This document shows positions 1 through 11,900 of a stretch of DNA of 64,000 bases, piece after piece. The position numbers were made by a program, and so were the translations under genes. The number at the start of each line of letters is the position of its first letter. Within the stretch, counting starts at the first letter, position 1. Source of the DNA: Hyposmocoma kahamanoa (taxonomy: Eukaryota; Arthropoda; Insecta; Lepidoptera; Cosmopterigidae); contig NW_020654810.1 in the NCBI RefSeq assembly GCF_003589595.1, positions 9,466,739-9,530,738 of the forward strand, in the 5' to 3' direction. Under the pieces are notes generated by a model. The model was not told the DNA's origin, ran no database searches, and worked only from the letters and a program-made list of their open reading frames with translations.

Positions 1-677
1 ACCGTGCCTAAAGCTCTGCCAACTAAGCTGCGGAGCGAACCAGAAGACCTTACGAATTTTTATATATGCTTGTTGTAGAAATTTGTTTTTGGTTTTTACA
101 AACTTTTTTGCCGTGACGCCATCATGTTATATGTTATTTATGTATAACAGAAGAACGTTATGGTTTCCAATGTCTAATTTAGAATAAGCGCCTTCAGTAT
201 ACCGTGCCTGATCGAAGGAATTTTATTTATTATTTAATTATATTTATTATTATGACCATTTTTAAAACGTAAAATGCCATTATTAACCGAAACAGTCTGA
301 ACCTTCAAAGGAAAACATAATAAACTTTACGAGTACATTATTTACAATAAAATGTGTTCATCTTGTTTTCGTGCATTCGCAATCGCTACTTCAATCTACG
401 TAATATAGACTCCAACATTTATTTATTGTTCCGTTTCTAATAAAATTGAAACTTTCATTGGACAAATACTAAAAGCTTTACTTACGAGTGTGTGATAAAA
501 TTTAAAGCATGCGGTATACCTGAATCCGGATTTTGTAGTAAAAAAAAATATAAAATCTTTTTATACGAAATATAACAGTAATGGCAAACTAAAAATAAAA
601 CTGAATTGAAGAAGTTTTGGTGAAGGTGAAGCCACCTCACCTTTGGCGACACCGGATTGTTGATATTTAATTAAATA

Positions 678-711
678 TGAATTCAGAACGTATACGCACG
701 TTCTGAATTCA
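678..711. repeat. Perfect 14-bp inverted repeat
   Basis: The arms TGAATTCAGAACGT (678-691) and its exact reverse complement (698-711) flank a 6-base loop. It sits in AT-rich DNA with TTTAATTAAAT on both sides, so it may be the core of a decayed palindromic MITE. No target duplication could be fixed. Confidence 0.7.
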
Positions 712-1139
712 GGTTGCTACTAAATTTAATTAAATATTACATAACATTTCAATTAAATATTAAATGAATTTAATGCCATATATACAGACAATATAGCTAA
801 ATGAATAAAACGCATTTTACAATAAAAGTGCTTTTTATAGTAAAACCTGGAACACAATAGAATGTAGTCGTATATTCATAACTACTTACTTTTTGTATTG
901 ACATAACAGAATTTACTTGACCGCAGTCCATCCTTACACTTAACTTAAATGATTATGATGATTTAATTATTATAATCATTTTATAATTAATTAATTATTA
1001 TAATTATTTAATATAGAAACTTTCTTAAAACTAAAACAAGTATACCAAGTCCTGTAAAGGAAAATTCCAATAGGTAACACTATCTCCGCACCCGCGCACA
1101 TAGATTGAATAGCAATTACTGTTAGAGGGTTTATGAGTG

Positions 1140-1290
1140 GAATATTACGGGTGAGCCTGTAGGGCTACCAGAGCGACCTTGTCGGGGCACATTAGCGATG
1201 TAGGTCAGTGAGGCGCTAGGCCCGCGCCCTTGACCGAGGGCGGCGCCTCGCCCTTCAGCATCGTCGCCCGCTGTGCTCGACTCTGCCAAA
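1140..1290. promoter_or_regulatory. GC-rich island with CGACCTTG
   Basis: This GC-rich patch in AT-rich surroundings holds CGACCTTG (1174-1181), one base from the ERR/FTZ-F1 extended half-site, plus several CpGs. It is a candidate regulatory element by composition and motif only. An open frame of about 65 codons on the minus strand spans it but shows no domain. Confidence 0.25.
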
Positions 1291-1574
1291 TGCCAACAAC
1301 AAAAACTATGTTTTACCAACACAAACATTAAACTTATGTTTTATTTTCTTTTTAATTTCGAGTGCGCAGTTGTTATTAATTTTTCATTGACATAATATTT
1401 TTAAATAACAAAGACTATAGGAGCACTCTACTTTCAGTCTATGAATTATTATCCTTTCGTGCTTAATATACCTTCATAGATAAGAGTATAGAATTTATAC
1501 TTAGCAAAGTAGATGTAATTACTATTATATACGACTGTAAGAAAATGCGCATTTAATAATTATTCGTTCTGAAA

Positions 1575-1625
1575 ATAACGCCTTGACTTTGCCCTGACCT
1601 TGCCGAACAGTATCGACGCCAGTGG
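1575..1625. promoter_or_regulatory. TGACCTTG site
   Basis: An exact TGACCTTG lies at 1595-1602 in a short, moderately GC-rich stretch. In insects this sequence is the extended half-site of monomeric nuclear receptors such as ERR, FTZ-F1 and Hr39. Function is inferred from the motif alone. Confidence 0.2.
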
Positions 1626-2515
1626 AGGAATAAAGTATATACAAAGGAGCATGATGTTTTTGCGAATTATTCCGGGAAGTGCTGATAGAGGCGAATAACG
1701 GGTTGGCTACGATTATTCAGATATCACACACGCGCTTGACTATCTTTTACGGGTGTGAGTTTGTGCGAACATGAGGTGCATGTGTGAGCGTGCGTGACAT
1801 TGAACTTCACACTTCACGCGGCAAGCGGGCGCATGGGATTGCGTAATCCGCTCCGCAACATCGTTCCGAGTTTGCACCCACCAGGGTGTGCGCGTGAGCA
1901 ATGTCTCTACTATACTACTGCAAGACAAACACATTTCCCGCCAAGAACTTAGTTCAAGCTCAGAACTCAGTACTGATAATCGGGAGATACTCGTTTCAAA
2001 ATTGCCGATCGTCAGGTTCTTCCGAAGTCCGCTATTTGATGCTTTAAATTTATTTTTGTATTTTTTTTCCTTAAAATATCACACGTGTCGACGTTGTCTG
2101 CAGATTATTTGTTTTGTTTACATATTGAACATTTGTATAAATAAGTATATTACGAAAAGCTATTTATTAAACATACGTCATTTATATTATATATCAATAA
2201 GGATTTTCAAACATTGAAAAATATAAGGAAAACTTTACTTTATATAGTATAAAACTTTCCTTCCATGTTGCTTTATGTATATATTGGTATTCTACTACGC
2301 AACTAAACTTGGCTTAGTATATGTATTTATAAAACCACATGGAGTATTATATGGTATCATGACAATCTGAATTAGTTCATACTATAATAAATTAAAAAAA
2401 ACAACGCATTCACTGATCATAATAAAGTATAACAATTAAATTCTATGTGAGTTATTAAAATACCACACGTGTTTGGAATCACGTCGCAACTGCATATGTG
2501 TTGGTCACGTGTGGC

Positions 2516-3171
2516 TAGAGATGGGAAAAACTGCTTATTTTTTAAACCTTTAAACGTTATGCTTTTTAAAAAAAGCGTGTTTTTTAAATACTTTTTCACT
2601 TAAACGCTTTTTAGTTTGAAGCTAACAAAATCGTTTAGAAAACGTTTAAGCGCACAGACTTTTACTTCTTTTTTTTACCTGATTTTTTAGACCACTAAGG
2701 GTCGTATTCCAGAATTCTACTCAATGCTCGGGTCGTATTTCCAGAGCTTGAAATCATACTCAAGTCCTGACTTAAACATTGAGTAGAGTTCTGGAATACG
2801 TCCCTAAAAGTTTTAAGATAAGTAAGTTTTTTTGTAAAAAACGAGTTATATTTTTATATATGGCATAACATATTAACATATTGTTCCTTGGTGTTTAAAA
2901 ACGTTCAAAAACATAAGTTGTTTAACTTTGTAGTTGTTAACCGTTGAAATGGAAAAAACTGCTTATTTTTTTAACGTTAAAACGTACGTTTAAAAAGCGT
3001 GCTTGTAAAAGCGCTTTTCGGACGCTTTTTAGTTTGGCGCTTAAAAAGTCGTTTAGAAAAACGTTTAAACGCATAGACCAACGCTTACGCTTAAAATGAA
3101 AAGCGTGCTTATGCGCTTATTTCAAAAAGCAGACTTTTTTAAAGTGCTTTTCGTTTAAACGCTCACCTCTA
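2516..3171. mobile_element. hAT-like non-autonomous element with nested MITE
   Basis: The ends are TAGAGATGGG and the complement of TAGAGGTGAG, matching at 8 of 10 positions. They are flanked by CGTGTGGC (2508-2515) and CGTGTGGA (3172-3179), a 7-of-8 direct repeat. An 8-bp duplication with ends of the YAGAG type is characteristic of hAT transposons. The interior is made of two related AAACG/GCTTTTT-rich blocks (about 2520-2690 and 2947-3165). Both contain AAAAACTGCTTATTTTTT, and the first is cut short by a Harbinger-type MITE at 2699. No transposase frame is present. An alternative boundary one base to the left gives a perfect ACGTGTGG repeat but less symmetric ends. Confidence 0.65.
2699..2804. 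mobile_element. Harbinger-type MITE, copy 1 (106 bp)
   Basis: The element starts GGGTCGTATTCCAGAA and ends with nearly the same sequence inverted (TTCTGGAATACGTCCC). It is flanked by the 3-bp direct repeat TAA (2696-2698 and 2805-2807). A 3-bp TWA duplication with GGG...CCC ends is the signature of PIF/Harbinger transposons. It lies inside the hAT-like element, so it arrived later. A related copy is at 45234-45408. Confidence 0.75.
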
Positions 3172-3179
3172 CGTGTGGA

Positions 3180-6100
3180 TATTTTAACAATGACATTGAC
3201 ACTGCGACGTCAGCGGCCGGAGTACGACGACGACACGGCGGCGGCGACCCACGCGTCTCAAGATTTATGTACGAGATCGCATTCTCAAATCTTCTCTACT
3301 GCGATTTGTCAACGTTTTGCATCATGTCTTGGATTGAGGAATTGATTTCACTTTTCATGAGATTTTTAGCCCTCATGACATTCAAACATATTTTTAGTAG
3401 CTTTCTTAAAAGTTTCATCATTTATGTAGACAGTAGGTATTTAGAAAGGTCAACTGAGATTTTACTAATTTGTATTTGTTGTACATAATATTGTAAACGA
3501 TAGCCCAGGTCTGTCTAAGGTTATGATTCGACCCTTAGTTTCATCTTCTTATGATTTTATAGCAATAGAATCGTGTGATTTACTACATGTGTGTGATAAA
3601 AAGTGTGCAAAAGGTTATTGATAGGCTAAGCTCCGCATGACAGAATCATCGATGGCCAACCGTTTACATTTGTGTTAGTCACTAATAGTTTTTAACGCAT
3701 CTCTAAATTTGCATACGATTAGTGTTCTTTGTTAGAGTTGCTGAATGATCAGTTTGTGTCATCTGAGTTTCATCATCTGGCGTGTCCTTGACAGCGTACT
3801 AATTTGCGAAACGACGGCGCTTCCGCGATCGCCGCGAGGTCATCTCCTGTAATGACGATAGGTATTTTCAACGGGCCATGGTCGCGGCTAGTCCCCACCG
3901 TCCGCGCCGTCGCGGATGATCCTCGAGTTTGTTTCCGCAAACGACAACCAACAATTAATACGTTCATTGTTCCTGTAACGTGACCACATGCTTCGGAATA
4001 AAAACCTACGTCACTTCTAAGTAGACGACTGCAGTAATTGAAAACTATATTTAAAATACATAGTAATATTACTAATTTGCTTATTTTTGTAAATCTACGT
4101 ATTGTATCACGCTGATTAATCTGAACCTGAATCACTGATAAAAATAAAAGCAGGAAAATGGCATGTAAAAACGTTAACAAATGAACTCTACAGCTAACAG
4201 ACAAAAAACACTCTTTGCCATGTTACCCGGTAAGATCACGAAAATGTCAAATGCAAAAAAGGTACCAAGCAGGTACTTAAAAAGCGAGGAGTCAACCGGG
4301 TGGCCTCCACAAATAATAGTCAATAAAGTGGCAAGTCCGGGTGACGCAGATCAGCGGGTGGCAGCGCGGGCGCGGGCGGCGGACGCCTATCTGACTGTAC
4401 AAATAGCGGCAACCTTGAGATTCGGCGCGCGCGACAAGGTCATCGCGCAAATCGTTATCAGCGTGACGTCAAAGTGCGACCTCCGCGAGACCTTCGCGGA
4501 GGTGCCCGCGAGAGATAACGCGGCAGATACTGATGCCGACCGATAGCACGCGCCGTCCGCGTCCGCGCCCGCGCACCCAGCCCGCTGATCTCTCGCTCAC
4601 GCACACTTCGTGACGCGTTGACGTGACGCGTTCATATGATACCCTATAGTTACAGCAAATTCACATGTTAACACTTTAACTGGAGGCTTATTTATTAAAT
4701 AGATATTGATAGCTACATTTAAGATGTTATACACAATACTTACATTGGCAAAAATAAAATTACAAGCGTACAGCGTCAACAATACGTTCAGATTTTAAAC
4801 TTATTTATTTAAAAAATAATAATTCTAAAAATGTTAACGGAACATAGTCAGAATCAATTTTTTTTTACAAATTGTCACCGACAATAAATAACAAAGGTAG
4901 TTTCCTACTTTTTGGTACTATTTATGTCCTGGAATCAAGCCAGGAATCACTCGAATTGAGCGAAATGACTTTCTAGTTTTTACATGCTTAACGAAATCGC
5001 AAAAACACCCGTCTTTGCGCACTCATAGCAGTGCAAAAATATCAACTTGACATTCTAAACGATTCACCGATTTTCGGTTGCTATTACTAACCAGGAAGAA
5101 CTAGTAACATTGACCACTCCTTGTTCTTGCGAGGTTAAAATTTTAGATAAAGCAATCGTGTGCTGAGATTTAGTTTATTTAACATAAACGGTCTTGCGGT
5201 TTGGTTTCCCCTTGGTATTGGTAACCCATAATAAAAACTTTTGGGTGCAGTTACTTAAATACTTTATATGTTAGAGACTGGTTATGAGGGTTCGAAGTTT
5301 ATGTCCCTTGAAGGAATGTTATATGGGTAGACCTTATAGAGATAGACATTTGATAAATAGGACGTTGTTCGTCAATATAATTGTATCAAGGTCTTATTCA
5401 AATCAATGTATGAGACGAATGCTGACTACATTTGGAGGACAAACCATGTTTGATATTTGAAAAATTGACCGGACATATGTATATACAAAAAAAAATTCAA
5501 TTGAACACTATTGAGTTTATCAATCCGATGAACATATTATTACGGTATCATATAAACTTACAGTAAACACTACATACTAGTATAATGACCAGGAATCTTA
5601 GCTGGCATTATTGTTTATGATAAGAGACACGTGTAAAACTTTAAATAGTAATAAATAAAAAAGCTGCTGAGTCAATAAGCCGACACGTTGTTTTTTTGCT
5701 TTTCATTTGATAAAATTGCTAGTAGGTAGGTATTCGAGTAGGTAACGGACTCATGTAGCGCTTATCGCCGTAGTTTTGTGAAGGACAAAAGACACATGAA
5801 AAATGTAATAATTTTTTATGCCTCTCGTATTTTTATGTGGCTTGATAAGAAACTTGTGGAGTGGTATGATCGTACACGTGCTATTCGGGTGGTTGTGGTG
5901 ATATAACACATGTCGATACACGCCAAAGGGTCTCATTAAAGCAATCAACGGTTCAACCCTACGAATTGCACATCGGTAGTGGTGTGCTTTTATAAAATAA
6001 GGTCTAAATCTAGTAATCTGCAAAATAATTAACCTAAGCGTTTCGTACTTAATATAAAACGCTGTCAAAGTTAAAATTTTTGTTTCATATCCCTGTCAGG

Positions 6101-6264
6101 CTGGCTTTACTTTAGGAGACTTGTCGAGCTGTGCTGATGCTGTAGTCGCGATCTTGCGTTTGGGTATGGAGTATTACATACCATAATCTGATGTACTTAA
6201 TGAACCCTCGTTCATGGTTTAACGCTGACTGTAGTCCGCGTACCAAGCTGAGGCAGAGCCTCCA
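3180..6264. other. Non-coding tract with GC-rich patches
   Basis: No gene is recognised. GC-rich, CpG-containing patches lie at 3195-3260 and 3780-3930. Two diverging open frames overlap near 4181-4204: one of 143 codons on the minus strand (4204 down to 3773) with a hydrophobic N-terminal half, and one of 121 codons on the plus strand (4181-4546). Neither shows a known domain and both cross GC-rich patches, where stop codons are scarce, so I do not call them genes. The stretch from 4620 to 6264 is AT-rich and featureless. Confidence 0.55.
4330..4620. promoter_or_regulatory. GC-rich island with CAAGGTCA and TGACGTCA
   Basis: This is one of the longest GC-rich, CpG-rich stretches in the window. 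It contains CAAGGTCA (4435-4442, the nuclear-receptor extended half-site) and, 22 bases later, the full palindromic cAMP-response element TGACGTCA (4464-4471). Composition and motifs suggest a regulatory element or an unrecognised exon; nothing in the sequence decides between them. Confidence 0.35.
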
Positions 6265-6489
6265 TTGCGCAAAGCCCCAAATACACGGAATCTAAAGAAA
6301 GCATTTAATAAAGCCGCCATGAATTGCAAATGGTTATTACGTAGAGCCAAGCTCAACCAAGTGCCCCACATAGGGGCCTGGCTTGCTTCTTTTCCAGCAA
6401 GCAGCATATCCTTTTGGTCCCTGGCCAAAGCCATTTTTTTGTTAAAAAATAAGTGCGCATGTGACCCTCGAGATGAGGGTGGAACCTGA
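6265..6489 (+). pseudogene. LINE ORF2 fragment (endonuclease-RT linker)
   Basis: The plus-strand frame of 74 codons reads through a segment typical of the region between endonuclease and reverse transcriptase in Jockey/CR1-like LINEs. It has a basic stretch near residue 25 (LLRRAKLNQVPHIGAWLASF) followed by SFWSLAKAI near residue 50. In intact elements the latter sits just before the reverse transcriptase finger domain. Neither the catalytic domains nor the ends are present. The assignment comes from family resemblance of these short blocks. Confidence 0.6.
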
Positions 6490-6600
6490 TGGAAAGTGAC
6501 GGTCGACGATGGAGCATGCACACCTAAATAATGCCTATAGACACTCGCCTTGAAAAGGCCTAATACATACTTGTCCAGGAAAGCAGTCTGCAATCATGAA
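6484..6600. repeat. Repeat family E, copy 1
   Basis: This stretch contains GATGGAA...TGAC and GACGATGGAGCATGCACACC, followed by a CTCGCCTTGA block. The same order recurs at 51031-51110, with GGAGCATGCACACCTA identical. It directly follows the LINE fragment at 6265-6489, so it may be the same element's distal part or a separate insertion. Confidence 0.55.
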
Positions 6601-8699
6601 TACTTAAGTATTGACTCTATCTTAATTTACCTTTAAGGACCCATTATAGGACAGCTTTTCATTGCAAGTACGTAAGTATCGCCGTTAGTAAACCAGAGTG
6701 TGTTTGGGCGAGGCGCACGTGACCTCAATCCCAATACGGGCACGCGAGAGAAATCTTAGGCAGCCGCTGCGCGATCGCAGACGCACGGGCGCGGCCGCGC
6801 GACTGCAGGAGAAAGGACCTCGTCCTTTATTATTACATTGTTCCTTTTGCATGGGCGTAGAAACACAAACGTAAGTACCACATACTTACTTTCAACTTCG
6901 CACATGTGCCTGCTTATATTTTGATTTCTTTTTGTATAATGCATAATTCACGATATACGCCATTGAATTGTTCTTTTCAGAAAAGTAGGCTGTAGTTTGG
7001 ATTTCTTATTATTTTGCGAGATTTCAACATATGGTTAGTGCTACGAAATATCAAAACTCAAAACTAATTTAATTAATAGCCTATTTAAATATGTAATTAC
7101 GATTTTCACAGTTATCAAACGATGTTCGCTATGTAATTTTGTAACGCAATAAAAAATACTTAGAAACTACTTTATTTCATGTTATCTTATTATAGTATTC
7201 TGAATGACGCACTTATTACGGATAAACCAACGGGTTTTTGTGATCAGGGCTCAGGATAAATAGTAAATTCTAAAAAAATTTATATCAACAGTTCATACGA
7301 TCTAAAAATCATTCCATCAATGAGCTGTTGCCATCAATTTGCAATACAAACAATTCACTTGACCTAAGCATCAATAAAAAAATATTAAATTATTGCTAAT
7401 AAAAGCAAGGAAACAACCCAAGAACCGAGCTTGTTTATGTTTATAAAAAATGTAAAAGATGATTTCCAAGTTATCGATAACACGAGCGCTCGTTAAGACT
7501 AACACTTTGCATTTTAATTGTAAAAGCGCAGTGCGAATCGGGTCCTCGTAACATCTTTGTTGGCCACTAGGGCAGAAAGTACCGCGGCGGTATTAAAGCG
7601 ATATCACCTCAATTTCTCTGCGTGTACGTGTGCACTTGGCAGGGCACTGTGCGGGTGCGCCTTTCGGGGAGACACTTTCGTACAATGGGCGGAGAAAACG
7701 GACGGATGCTGTCATCGTACTCTCGACTTGCTTGACTTATGACTTACAAAATCTACATACAATCATCATCGATGTAGGTCAGGGCAGTGGGCCGTGCAGC
7801 CACGCGCCGCTGCCCGCGCGCAACGCCGCTAATGTAAACGAGAGGAAATTAATTCATTGTTACTGTCACTGGAAACGTTTAACTGTTTCCCAAATAGGTG
7901 CGCAGTACGCATGCTTTCATTCATTAGAATGAAACAAGAACAGTTTCAGCGAACGGTGCAGCGCTCGCGACCCACTTTCGCGACCATATTGGTGATGCTC
8001 GTGTAACAAAATGCCTAAAACACTTATATTTCAGCAACCGTGAAGTGACCAGGAAACTGTTTAGGCGGTCGGTGACCTGCTTTACTAGCTGAATCCGCGA
8101 TTTCAACTTTTTTGCTTTTGATTGAAGCGAGCATATTTAGTCATTTTGTTCTCATTTATCCAGTAAATGATAAATGGGACACAGCAGGTCGGGCTCAATG
8201 ACCCCCGGGTAGTGCATACGCACGAAATTAGAAACTTTAAAATAAAAGTTTTTACAAGAAACGATTAACAATCAAGAGAATATGTCAACAGAAAATTTAT
8301 TAAGTCGTCACTTGGGAAAAAATAAGATATTTTTCCTTTGAAATATATATGCCAATTTTACATTTCTGTGGACGTGTGGTGTTTTATAAATTAAGTAGAA
8401 CGAAATTAAAAACAAAGTGTTAATTTCGATATTCCCGATTAAGGGACTTTCACGCCTTATCGCGAATAAAACTACACCAGTGAGCACCTAGTATCAGACA
8501 TAAATGGATTCAATTGAATTGAGTGTTGTGGTTGCAAAGTTTAAGAACATGCAAATTGTTTAAATATTACTATTATGGTTACAGATATTTTTGAAAATGT
8601 TAAAATGACTACTAATCCTGAATCTTTCGGATAAGCCACGTATAATATATTTACTAAGTATCACTTAAATATTATTTATTTATTTAATATTATGAAACC
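6600..8699. other. Non-coding tract
   Basis: No gene is recognised. Short GC-rich patches occur at 6720-6810 and 7600-7830. The rest is AT-rich single-copy DNA as far as I can tell. Confidence 0.55.
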
Positions 8700-8932
8700 C
8701 CTAAATGTTTTTTTAAAATTTATTTAACGCACTCTCTTAACATAGCCCAGCACTAGGGAAACCCTGTGTCGCGGGTGCCATGGACACGTACATAGACAAC
8801 CACAAATTACACCCAAACTCACGAGAGAAATAAATGTAGGCCATACAAATATTTCTCCCGGCCCGGGAATCGAACCTGGGACCTCTGCATGGCAGTCCGA
8901 CATGCTAACCGTTCGGCCACTGAGGCAGCTCT
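8700..8932 (-). mobile_element. tRNA-derived SINE
   Basis: Read on the minus strand, the element starts with a tRNA-like head: A box TGGCCGAACGG (8909-8919) and a perfect B box GGTTCGATTCC (8866-8876), the internal RNA polymerase III promoter. A body of about 130 bases follows, ending in an AT-rich tail near 8710 (AAATAAATTTTAAAAAAA). The head cannot close an acceptor stem, because its first seven bases do not pair with the bases after the T arm, so it is not a tRNA gene. SINEs depend on LINE-encoded enzymes for movement. Confidence 0.85.
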
Positions 8933-8934
8933 CA

Positions 8935-11900
8935 AACAGGTCTGTCTGTATTTCTGCGGCTGATTGTTTTTATACGATCAATAATTACACACAATTTTGA
9001 TTGAATTGGTTTGTTTGAAAAAACAAATATACGCGGTTTTAGATCCGAAAAAATAGTGTCATGTTCAATACAAATTTCGGAAAAAAATACTGTGCTCTTT
9101 AATAAGGTATAAATTATGGTGTAACCAGCACCTGCGCTAACCTAACCTAATGTTGCTCCCAGGTGCAATACCCTGGCGCCTTCACGCGATCAAAATGGAA
9201 TACAGTTATATTCTCTCCAGTGATCGGAAATACAGGTACAAATGGTGCAATTATAAATAATGCTGCGAAGCAATAGCCTGTTTACATCACGCCGCGAACG
9301 ACACAGGCTCTTAGAACGCTCGGCACATCCTAACACCTTGGACCCACGACATATACCCTGCAACACATAGGTAAAATCGGTACTGAGTTTATTCACACGG
9401 ATATCCGAATGACCGTGCACATTATGTATTAAGAACAAAATTTTTTGTTTACAAATTTCAAATAACGAGTAATTTGTTATTATTAATACTATTACATGAT
9501 ATTCACTTGTCAATTAATGGTGTAAAAACAAATAATACACCCGTATAACATACGTATATACCATATATAATACCACGCATTGTCTAGATTGAGAAAGTGG
9601 AAATGTCTACATAAACAATGTGCCGTAGTTGATGGTAAAGTGATATTACTTGGGAAGTATTAATCAACCTAAAAAAGTGACAGCAACACATTGGCTCATA
9701 ACCTACGTCAAATTCGCTGACATTGACTCTGGTGTCGTGTAGAGTGCAAAGACATCGTTGCGCGGTGAATACGGCGCAAAAACGGCGGCAATCATCCACG
9801 TGGCGAACTGCGTGCTCGCGACATGTTGCCACAACGTGATCAAGATGCACTTTGCTGCAACACACCTACTACGCCGGTCATAACTGATACTACGTACTAG
9901 CCAATAGCAATAGCCTAGCAAATTTATAACCACGATAACGCTCAAACCGTTCCAAGCAAATCAATAACGCACCTACGTGCGTAAGTACTTCTGGAAAAAA
10001 CGTTAACGTCGAATACGTTTGTTTATACTTTATTGTATGCCAGTACCTGGGCTGTAAAATGAGTTCGCAAATTTGTAAGTAATGTATAATATGGTAAATT
10101 ATAATAATGAAAGTAGAAAGAAATGTTTGAACTTTTGATATATAACGTCACTTTTGCCGTGGTCGTAGTAGTAAAATTTTGCGTCTTTCGAGGCGGGCTA
10201 AGGCGTCTAATTACCCATGCCAGATCATTTGATTTCATCAATAATAAATAAATTTTCTGACATTTTTAATTTAATTTTTCCTCAACAGTTTAATTTTCAA
10301 GACATTTCTCGCGGGAAATCGTTACATCTTTACGGTGGCCATTTTTGAAACTCTCTTGGCTCTATCGACAGTGTCAATTTTTTTTCGCTTTATGTACTTG
10401 GAAATGCACTAAACGCGTACCTAAACATTCTAAAACTTGGCATTGGCAGTGAACACGGCGTGTTTTATTTTCAACAAGGTTGTAAATTTTTTCAAAGCGT
10501 TTTTTAAGCATTCGGTTTTTGCAACGAGTGGGCAGTTTGTTTACAGCTGCGATCCTCGGGTGATTTACTACTACACATACGCAGAGAATAATAGGTATAA
10601 ACCGTGCTATATTGGACGCAAGGTCATGACGCGAGTTAGAGGACTCATTTTAACAACTGTTGTGTAAAAGAGCTAGATACTCGTGCAAGACAATGTAGCA
10701 ACAGCAAATGAAACAATCTAGAGTAAACCTTGATGAGCCAGTTGGCGATTCAGCGTGTTACTGGATCCACTTAAACGGATTATAACAATACACATACAAA
10801 CGGAGTGGCTCTAGCAACATGATATCATTAGCTTTCGAAAATAAGAACTATTAGAAAGCCATTTTACATTGTGGATAGTTCTGGATTTTACTAACAATCA
10901 CTGGGCGATAACACATTTTCAACAACATTTAGCTGTGTAGGTAGATCATATTTTTAAATATTTGCGGATGTACCGTTTTATGTAAGTATCTGATACGTGT
11001 TCTATGATCGAAACGAAATGTATTTTTATCAGTTTTGTACAAAAACATTATTTTGTACTCTATTTAGTTACTGTCGAATTCCGTGTATGACCATATTAAC
11101 ACATTTACGCGGAACAGATGTTATACTGCGACACAGAATATAATAAGGAAGTCTTAAAGTGACAAAGTGACAGAGTACAATGAAAATAATTTGCAAATCG
11201 TAGTTTTATGACCATATAAGGAGTGTGTCGAGGGGAGCGGGGGCGGCTGAGGGGAGGTATGGTGACCTTGCGCAGCATCATGCGATATTTTCGCCGCGTT
11301 AATGCGGAAGACTATTTCAAGAGTCAGGGCCGCGGCACCCGTCACCCGCGCGCCGCCGTGACGCATCGGTGTCGGGTTTCCGTAAGGTGACGCCCTACAC
11401 CCTCAATAGTTCCCTAATAGACGGTAAAATAAATAAAATGAAATTTATTTGACAACAGGATTGTGCAGGTAGACACGTAATAAATTAGAAATTAAATACA
11501 ACACAAGAAACACAACTTGTTGCAGCGTATATCGCGTACAGAGAATTGGTCTTGATTCGCGCACTAGGCTAAGCCTGTCTCGCAAATCAATGTTTCCACG
11601 TTACAAGTTACAAGTTAACAATTAGCGCAATAGGAACAGATACCAAAGAAGCTTATCAATAAATTATTGGGAATAGTATGAACCACAGACAGGTCGGTCA
11701 ATGTTTCTTTGAACCTTGGTATTTATTGTTCCATTGTTGATTGTGTGGGTTCATATCAATTCATCCTGCTCAGTCCCCGTGTCATCTCATAGGACTTGCA
11801 AAAGCCAGTCCTTGGAATTTGCGTAGTACAGTTGACTTAAATATAATAATGTATGTAATTTAAAAGCAGCTTATACATGCTCCATTATAATCGCATATGA

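Larger units (their letters stand above)
1..2507. other. AT-rich non-coding tract
   Basis: I see no gene here. Short open frames lack any recognisable domain. Notable contents are a perfect 14-bp inverted repeat (678-711), an AT palindromic stretch around 955-1010, a GC-rich patch (1140-1290) and an exact TGACCTTG at 1595. The short string ACCGTGCCT occurs at 1-9 and again near 201, which I take as chance. Confidence 0.6.

Noticed and set aside
3773..4546. A divergent gene pair (143 and 121 codons)
   Set aside because: The frames overlap each other, cross GC-rich patches and show no domain, splice signals or codon pattern that I can support.
5751..6068. A 105-codon minus-strand coding remnant
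   Set aside because: It looked protein-like at first (rich in H, P and R), but I could not match it to any transposon or host domain.
8858..8932. A true tRNA gene on the minus strand
   Set aside because: Good A and B boxes, but the acceptor stem cannot form and the sequence continues into a SINE body with an A-rich tail.
9138..9152. Telomeric TTAGG repeat
   Set aside because: Only two inverted units (CTAACCTAACC); a telomere or interstitial array needs many more.
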